Of a stretch of 64,000 nt of DNA, positions 59,211-64,000 are shown in pieces. Each line of letters opens with the position of its first letter. The stretch's first letter is position 1. Origin of the DNA: Streptomyces sp. NBC_00820. Its GTDB lineage: Bacteria > Actinomycetota > Actinomycetes > Streptomycetales > Streptomycetaceae. A program made the translations under genes and the position numbers. The stretch covers positions 3,237,001 to 3,301,000 of the forward strand of contig NZ_CP108882.1 of NCBI RefSeq assembly GCF_036347055.1, written 5' to 3'. The notes under the pieces were generated by a model, which searched no databases, was not told where the DNA came from, and worked only from the letters and a program-made list of their open reading frames with translations.

Positions 59211-61565
59211 TTACTTCACCGCAGGGCCGACTTCCAGCTCGATCGTGGAGCCATCCTTGGCCTGCTTGGCGATCTTGATCTTCGTGTTGGTGTCAGTGAT
59301 CTTGACGCCACCGGTCGGGTTCGACGAGTCGTAGTAGGTGTTGGTGTGGTCGTTGAAGACCGGCACCCCCTTCTGCGACTTGATCTTCAGCGCGACGTCC
59401 GCCTTGTGCAGCGTGATGCCGTCCGTGGCGTCCAGGCCGAAGGGCGAGTCGTAGGCCTGGATGCGGTTGCGCAGCAGCGTGCCGTCGGCCCACTTCAGGG
59501 CGGTCGGGTGCGCGTCGACCGGCAGGATCAGACCGGTGCCCGGGTGCGCCTGGAGGTTGGTGTTGTTGTCCGCCTGGGAGGTGTCCCACTTCCAGATCAA
59601 CAGGCCGTTCTGGTACGGGTAGTGCTCCACCCAGTCCGCCCGCGACGCGAAGCCGAAGTTGTACGGGCCGACCTTGAGGGTCTTGTCGTACGACTGGTAC
59701 TGGCGGTTCTCGGCGATGTAGTACTGCTTGTATTCCTTGCTGAAGGACGCGCCGATGCGGGAGAAGCCCGAAGCGGTCCAACCGGCGTCCGCCGACTCGG
59801 CGTTGTCGGAGAACAGCGTCGTGCCGTCCGCGGTGACCGCGATCTCGTCGGCCGCGAAGCCCTTCTGCGCCACACCGCCGTCGGTCTGGTAGCGGAAGCG
59901 GAGCTGGACCTTCTGGCCCGCGTAGGCGTCGAGCGAGTACGCCAGCTTCTTGTAGCCGTCGACCGTGCCGGTCAGCGCCGGCTTGCCGGAGCCGTCACGC
60001 GGGACGGCCTGGCCGTCCACCGTGCCGTCCAGGGCGGTCCAGTTGGCGCCACCGTCGGTGGAGACCTCGGCGTAGAGGTAGTCGTAGCCGTTCTCGATGT
60101 CGTACCAGCCGTCCAGGCCCAGCGAGGCCGAGGACTTGCCGGTGAGGTCCACCGAACGGGTCAGCGTGTTCTTGAGGTTGTCACCGCTGCCGCTCCACCA
60201 CTGCGTGGCGCCCTGGGCCGGGGTGACGACCTCGGTCGTGACCGCCTTGTCCGGCAGCGAGACGACCAGCCCCTGGCGGTACTTGGTGTTGTACTCGGCG
60301 AGGCCCAGCTTGTGCCAGGAGGAGGTGCCGGCCTTGGCGGTGTCGTAAGTCAGCCAGCCCAACTGCAGCTTGTCCCAGGCGTTCATGTCGCCGGGCAGGT
60401 CGCCGATGGCTTCCTTGCCGGTGCCGAGCCAGGAACCGGAGGACATCAGGGTCCAGAAACCGGTGGAGTTGTCGCCGCCGGCGGTGTCGTACTCGTCCGG
60501 CAGACCGAGGTCGTGGCCGTACTCGTGGGCGAAGACGCCGAGTCCGCCGTTCTCCGGCTGGATGGTGTAGTCGCCGACCCAGACACCGGTGTCGCCGACC
60601 TGCGCGCCGCCGAGCTTGTTGTTCCCCGGGCCGGTCGCGCCGGCGTCCGTGCCGAAGGCGTACCAGCGGTGGGCCCAGATCGCGTCCTCGCCCTGGGCGC
60701 CGCCACCGGCGGACTCGTCCTCACCGGCGTGCACGATCTGGAAGTGGTCGACGTAGCCGTCCGGCTCGTTGAAGTTGCCGTCGCCGTCGTAGTCGTAGCG
60801 GTCCCACTGGTCGTACTTGGCCAGGTCCGCCTTGATGTCGGTATCGGACTTGCCGGCCGCCTTCTGCTGGGCGACCCAGGCGTTCAGACCGTCACTGACG
60901 ACGTTCCACACGCTGGTGCAGTTGGTCTGGCCACAGGCGTTGTTGCCGTAACGGGCCTCGTTGTAGGGGACCTTGACCCAGTCCGAGACCTCACCGTCGA
61001 CCGAGTAGCGGCCCGAGGACTGCGTCTCGTAGTACTTCTTCAGCGACTCGGCCTTCGCGCCGGTGCCGAAGTAGAGGTCCTGGAAGTGCTTCTGGTTGTA
61101 GTCCGCCTGCCAGGCCGTGCTGTTGTCCTTCTTGCGGTCCGGCGCGGCGATCTGGTTGTGCAGCGGTCCCGCGGTGCCGCCGTACTGGGGGTCCGTCTGG
61201 TCCCCGAACTGCACCAGGATCGTGAAGATCTTGTCGGTCTTCTCGCGGCTCAGCTCGACGTACTTGCTGTCGCCCTTGCGGCTCTTGAGCTGGACGACCT
61301 TCGAGCCGTTGCGGTTCTCGGCCTTGGCCTTGCCGGCGATGAGCTGGTTCAGGGCCTCCTGACGCTGGGCCTCCTGGGTCTTGCTCATGGGACCGTCGAG
61401 GTCGTGCTCCCGCTGAGCCACCGGGGCCGGGTCGTGCCGGTTCGCCGCGGCGTCCCGGGCCGGGGTGCTCGCCTCCGCGACGGCGAACGTCGCGAAGGTG
61501 GCGGAGGCCGACGCAAGCGCCACACCTATCGCGGCCGCTCTGAACGTCCAGGGTCTGCTGGTCAC
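59211..61565 (-). CDS. Secreted immune inhibitor A-type M6 metalloprotease
   Basis: A 784-residue secreted zinc protease: signal AAAIGVALASASATFATFAV, propeptide, then M6 catalytic region with HEYGHDLGLPDEYDTAGGDN (HExxH at 347-351, Glu/Asp downstream) and GFWTLMSSGSWLG. The second half has MAM/carbohydrate-binding-like beta modules (SLGLDGWYDIENGYDYLYAE). It degrades extracellular proteins. GTG 61565 follows GGGGGAGG. A clean terminator follows the stop. Confidence 0.9.
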   Translation of the reverse strand: MTSRPWTFRAAAIGVALASASATFATFAVAEASTPARDAAANRHDPAPVAQREHDLDGPMSKTQEAQRQEALNQLIAGKAKAENRNGSKVVQLKSRKGDSKYVELSREKTDKIFTILVQFGDQTDPQYGGTAGPLHNQIAAPDRKKDNSTAWQADYNQKHFQDLYFGTGAKAESLKKYYETQSSGRYSVDGEVSDWVKVPYNEARYGNNACGQTNCTSVWNVVSDGLNAWVAQQKAAGKSDTDIKADLAKYDQWDRYDYDGDGNFNEPDGYVDHFQIVHAGEDESAGGGAQGEDAIWAHRWYAFGTDAGATGPGNNKLGGAQVGDTGVWVGDYTIQPENGGLGVFAHEYGHDLGLPDEYDTAGGDNSTGFWTLMSSGSWLGTGKEAIGDLPGDMNAWDKLQLGWLTYDTAKAGTSSWHKLGLAEYNTKYRQGLVVSLPDKAVTTEVVTPAQGATQWWSGSGDNLKNTLTRSVDLTGKSSASLGLDGWYDIENGYDYLYAEVSTDGGANWTALDGTVDGQAVPRDGSGKPALTGTVDGYKKLAYSLDAYAGQKVQLRFRYQTDGGVAQKGFAADEIAVTADGTTLFSDNAESADAGWTASGFSRIGASFSKEYKQYYIAENRQYQSYDKTLKVGPYNFGFASRADWVEHYPYQNGLLIWKWDTSQADNNTNLQAHPGTGLILPVDAHPTALKWADGTLLRNRIQAYDSPFGLDATDGITLHKADVALKIKSQKGVPVFNDHTNTYYDSSNPTGGVKITDTNTKIKIAKQAKDGSTIELEVGPAVK

Positions 61566-61927
61566 TTGAGATCCTCCCCCGCGCCGCGCCCACGGACAGG
61601 GAGATCCGGGTCATGGAAAGATCCGTGCGCGCACGATCAACGCGTGTAATCAAGTGACGACATTTGACTAGAGGTTTAGAAGAAAAGACAGACCTTGACT
61701 TGCACAGGACAACTGCACTATGCGGAGCGGGAGTTCGCTTTGCGAACAGGCCGCACACTCCCAACAGGCGCATGATCAGGGCCACTTGATGGAGCCATGA
61801 CTCCGTGCGCCCCCTTGTGCACCGGCACCGTGGGTAAGGTCATGCTTACCAGGTGTCCCGCTCGGGCATGCAGGCCCATGGAGTCGAACGGCACCCCCCA
61901 TCTTCATCTTCCGAGGACACGATTGCC
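61566..61927. promoter_or_regulatory. Divergent control region, M6 protease and small membrane protein
   Basis: A 362-bp gap, AT-rich at about 61640-61720. It holds two perfect palindromes: GTTCGCTTTGCGAAC (61733-61747) and GGTAAGGTCATGCTTACC (61833-61850). The second lies 78 bp before the plus-strand gene. They are candidate operators; no RNA gene is seen. Confidence 0.5.
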
Positions 61928-62236
61928 ATGCCTCGTCCGACCGCCGCACAGCTCGCCTACGGTTCGTCCACCGTGATCCTCTCGACGCTCGCCATGCTGC
62001 TGCTGTCACAGACGAGTTCGGGTCTCGGGATCACCGTCATCGCCCTGTCCGCCCTGGCGCTCGGGCTGCTCGTCGCCATGACGGTGCCCTTGCCCGCGGC
62101 GCGTACGGCACCGCGGCAGGCGGACGGGCCGGCGCAGGTGACGCCCGTGGCCGGCGAGGCGCGGGTGCGGATGGCCGCGCGACGGGAGCCCGTGGCCGCC
62201 GGTGCCGAACCGGCGCGCGAACGCACGGCCTCCTGA
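61928..62236 (+). CDS. Small membrane protein
   Basis: A 102-residue protein with two membrane segments (STVILSTLAMLLLSQTS, GITVIALSALALGLLVAM) and a basic, Ala/Arg-rich tail. ATG 61928 follows GAGGAC. No family recognised. Confidence 0.6.
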   Translation: MPRPTAAQLAYGSSTVILSTLAMLLLSQTSSGLGITVIALSALALGLLVAMTVPLPAARTAPRQADGPAQVTPVAGEARVRMAARREPVAAGAEPARERTAS

Positions 62237-62325
62237 GGAACACACGGAAAAGCGGCGAGCCCGGGCGTTGTGCCGGACCCGCCGCTTCCGTATGAGCGCC
62301 GTCGTCGCCGTCGTCGCCTGACCCG

Positions 62326-63147
62326 TCAACGGGTGCTGACCACCACCGTCTTGGCCGCCTTGTCGTCGAGGCCCTGCTTGTACGGCCGGTCGAAATAGCT
62401 CCAGCCGCCGCAGATCGCGGTCCAGATGCAGGCGCAGCAGAAGGCGAACGGGATCCACAGCACCAGGGCGCGGATCAGCGAGGTCTGGAAGGACGGCGTG
62501 GCGCCGTTGTCCAGGTTCGCCACCCTCATGTGGAACCACTTCTTGCCCAGGGTCTGCCCGTGCCTGGCGGTGAGGATCGTGTCGTAGGCGACGTAGAGGA
62601 CGGCGGCGATGATCGACTGGCCGAGGGACTTGCCGGCGTCGATGGTGTCCCCGTTCACGTCGTACTCGCGGACCCCGAAGGCCCAGGTGAGCAGGTAGAC
62701 GGCGATGCCGACGATGATCATGTCGATGATGCGCGCGACGGTGCGCTTGCCGCTGTCGGCGAGCGGGGGCATGCCGGCCAGCGGGTCGGTGGGGTAGCCG
62801 CCGCTGTCGTAGGGACCGCCACCGCCGTACGGGTTGCCGCCGCTTCCACCGCCGTAGGGACCGCCGCTACCGCTTCCACCGCCGTACGGGCTGCCACCGC
62901 TCCCACCGCCGTAGGGGCCGCTGCCACCGCCGTAGGGCCCGCCGCCGTGGGAGCCGCCGTCGTTCGGGGGTGGCTGCGGGCCGCCGCCGGGCGGCGGGTG
63001 CTGTTCGCCGCCGCCCGAGGACGGGGGCCGGCCGCCGGACGGGGGGTCGTACGGCGAGCCCGACCCCTGGTCCGACGGTGGCCGCTTCCTCAGCGGGTCG
63101 TCGTCCGGGGGTTGCGGTCCGGAGCCGGGGGGCGGTTCGCTGCTCAT
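62326..63147 (-). CDS. RDD family membrane protein with Gly/Tyr/Pro-rich N-terminal domain
   Basis: A 273-residue protein. The first 125 residues are low complexity with repeated GGGSGPYGG units. The RDD domain follows: KRTVARIIDMIIVGIAVYLL (the R-D-D hallmark), ILTARHGQTLGKKWFHMRVA, and RALVLWIPFAFCCACIWTAI. RDD proteins are membrane proteins of poorly known, perhaps ion-transport, function. ATG 63147. A paralogue follows upstream. Confidence 0.85.
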   Translation of the reverse strand: MSSEPPPGSGPQPPDDDPLRKRPPSDQGSGSPYDPPSGGRPPSSGGGEQHPPPGGGPQPPPNDGGSHGGGPYGGGSGPYGGGSGGSPYGGGSGSGGPYGGGSGGNPYGGGGPYDSGGYPTDPLAGMPPLADSGKRTVARIIDMIIVGIAVYLLTWAFGVREYDVNGDTIDAGKSLGQSIIAAVLYVAYDTILTARHGQTLGKKWFHMRVANLDNGATPSFQTSLIRALVLWIPFAFCCACIWTAICGGWSYFDRPYKQGLDDKAAKTVVVSTR

Positions 63148-63240
63148 GGCCCGAGTGGACCGCGAACATCCCGGTGCCGCATCCGGCGAGCGGCCGTACG
63201 GGCGACGGGCGTGCGGGCGACGGGCGGGCGTGCCCCTCGC

Positions 63241-64000
63241 TCAGTCCGCGACGAACGTGTGCGCCGCCTTGTCGTGCCAGCACTGGTGCCAGGGGCGGTC
63301 GAACAGGCACCACAGCACGCCGACGACGCCGATGCCGAGCAGACCGGGAACGCTGTAGACCAGCCAGCGGCGCAGGGCCGCGCCGAACCCCGGGGGCTCG
63401 TGTCCCTCGATGTCCCGCACCTGGAGACCGCACACCTTCTTGCCCAGGGTGCGGCCCCACTTGGCGGTGGGCAGCACCTCGTACACCACGCCGAAGAGGA
63501 GGAGGACGGCGAGGACGATGCCGAGGGAGGTGCCCGTCGTGCCGTCGAGCAGCCAGACCGTGACGGTGCGGCCGGACAGCTTGGCCTGGTCGATCTTGTG
63601 CTGGACGTGGTCCATCGCCCGGATGCCGAGCGGCACCGCGGCGACGGCCGTCACGGTACCGATGACGAGGTTGTCGATCAGGCGGGCGGCGAAGCGCTTG
63701 CCGAGTCCCGCGGGGCGGGCCGCCGCCTGCCGGCGCGCGGCCGCCTGGAACACGTCCTCCACCGGCGGCTTCCACGGAGCGACCGGCTGCTCCTCCGCCC
63801 CTCCGGCCAGATGGTGCACCTGCTGCGCCCAGGACGCCTGCCCACCGCCGATGCCCGACGCCATCGGAGGAGGGCCGGACCCCTGGTGCGGCACCGGGGG
63901 AACCACGGCGGCGGGAGCCTGCGGGGCCTGGGCGGAGACGTGCGGGGCCTGCTGCGCTTGTTGGGCCTGCTGCGCCTGCTGCGCTTGTTGGGCCTGCTGG
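63241..64000 (-). CDS. RDD family membrane protein, 5' end outside the window
   Basis: The frame is open to the window edge. Its visible N-terminal part is a Gln-Ala-rich repeat (QQAQQAQQAQQA), then GLGKRFAARLIDNLVIGTVT (RDD start), TAKWGRTLGKKVCGLQVRDI and VLWCLFDRPWHQCWHDKAAH. It is a paralogue of the preceding RDD gene with a different low-complexity lead. A start at 63906 is possible but the frame continues further. Confidence 0.8.
   Translation of the reverse strand, partial: QQAQQAQQAQQAQQAQQAPHVSAQAPQAPAAVVPPVPHQGSGPPPMASGIGGGQASWAQQVHHLAGGAEEQPVAPWKPPVEDVFQAAARRQAAARPAGLGKRFAARLIDNLVIGTVTAVAAVPLGIRAMDHVQHKIDQAKLSGRTVTVWLLDGTTGTSLGIVLAVLLLFGVVYEVLPTAKWGRTLGKKVCGLQVRDIEGHEPPGFGAALRRWLVYSVPGLLGIGVVGVLWCLFDRPWHQCWHDKAAHTFVAD

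Overview
The window reads as a chromosomal segment of a Streptomyces or close relative. It is very GC-rich with strong GC bias at third codon positions, uses many GTG starts and GGAGG-type ribosome sites, and carries actinobacterial marker genes: DUF397/DUF5753/DUF6879 regulators, DUF3618, DUF1707, DUF2017-ClpS, and mec-cysO-cysM with a cysteine leader peptide. No computation or search was run; names rest on reading motifs, length and neighbourhood. LAYOUT. 1-6.9 kb: ordinary chromosome (UPF0303 end, F420-type LLM oxidoreductase, fumarylacetoacetate hydrolase family protein, YidC-like insertase with DUF6412, HxlR regulator divergent from an MFS exporter with a repeated operator, SEC-C protein). 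7-20 kb: defence island. A minus-strand operon encodes a MORC/Hsp90-like GHKL ATPase, a PD-(D/E)XK (DUF4420) nuclease, a Z1 helicase-like ATPase and two C5-cytosine methyltransferases, one lacking the catalytic cysteine. It converges on a plus-strand Vsr endonuclease and a three-gene operon starting with an XRE-HTH fused to a second GHKL ATPase. A DUF3427 helicase remnant lies at the island edge. 20-24.9 kb: a small RiPP-like cluster (radical SAM/SPASM enzyme, an unlisted 54-codon precursor candidate ending in CSCNGSDDNPH, a GNAT, a DUF6415-like protein) followed by an XRE/DUF6879 regulatory operon. The two promoter regions share the same TTGCA direct-repeat motif. 25-27.2 kb: a WhiJ/AbaA-type module (RsbW-like ATPase, XRE, DUF397). 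27.3-64 kb: conserved chromosome. It includes MOSC, MFS, DUF445, SGNH hydrolase, rdgB, tRNA-Leu(UAG), bcp, DUF3618, GroES-like, and a guanidinium exporter under a guanidine-III riboswitch. Then come a class A penicillin-binding protein, an ABC-2 exporter operon, DUF1707, rph, PTS EIIB/EIIC for N-acetylglucosamine-type sugars, a metallo-beta-lactamase-fold hydrolase, and a membrane-tethered PemK-like protein. The rest is a sedolisin, mec/leader/cysO/cysM, an amino acid permease, DUF2017-clpS, pncB-pncA, a 103-bp tandem repeat array, an M6 metalloprotease and two RDD proteins. HOW THE PARTS WORK TOGETHER. The 7-20 kb genes look like a modification-coupled defence system: methylation and mismatch repair to protect self DNA, ATPase/helicase/nuclease to attack foreign DNA. 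The 20-25 kb genes look like one regulated peptide-modification cluster, the regulator operon and the biosynthetic operon sharing an operator. Mec, CysO and CysM form the sulfur-carrier route to cysteine, with cysO-cysM preceded by a Cys-codon leader peptide. PncB and PncA handle nicotinamide salvage, and ClpS adapts substrates to ClpAP/ClpCP-type proteases.
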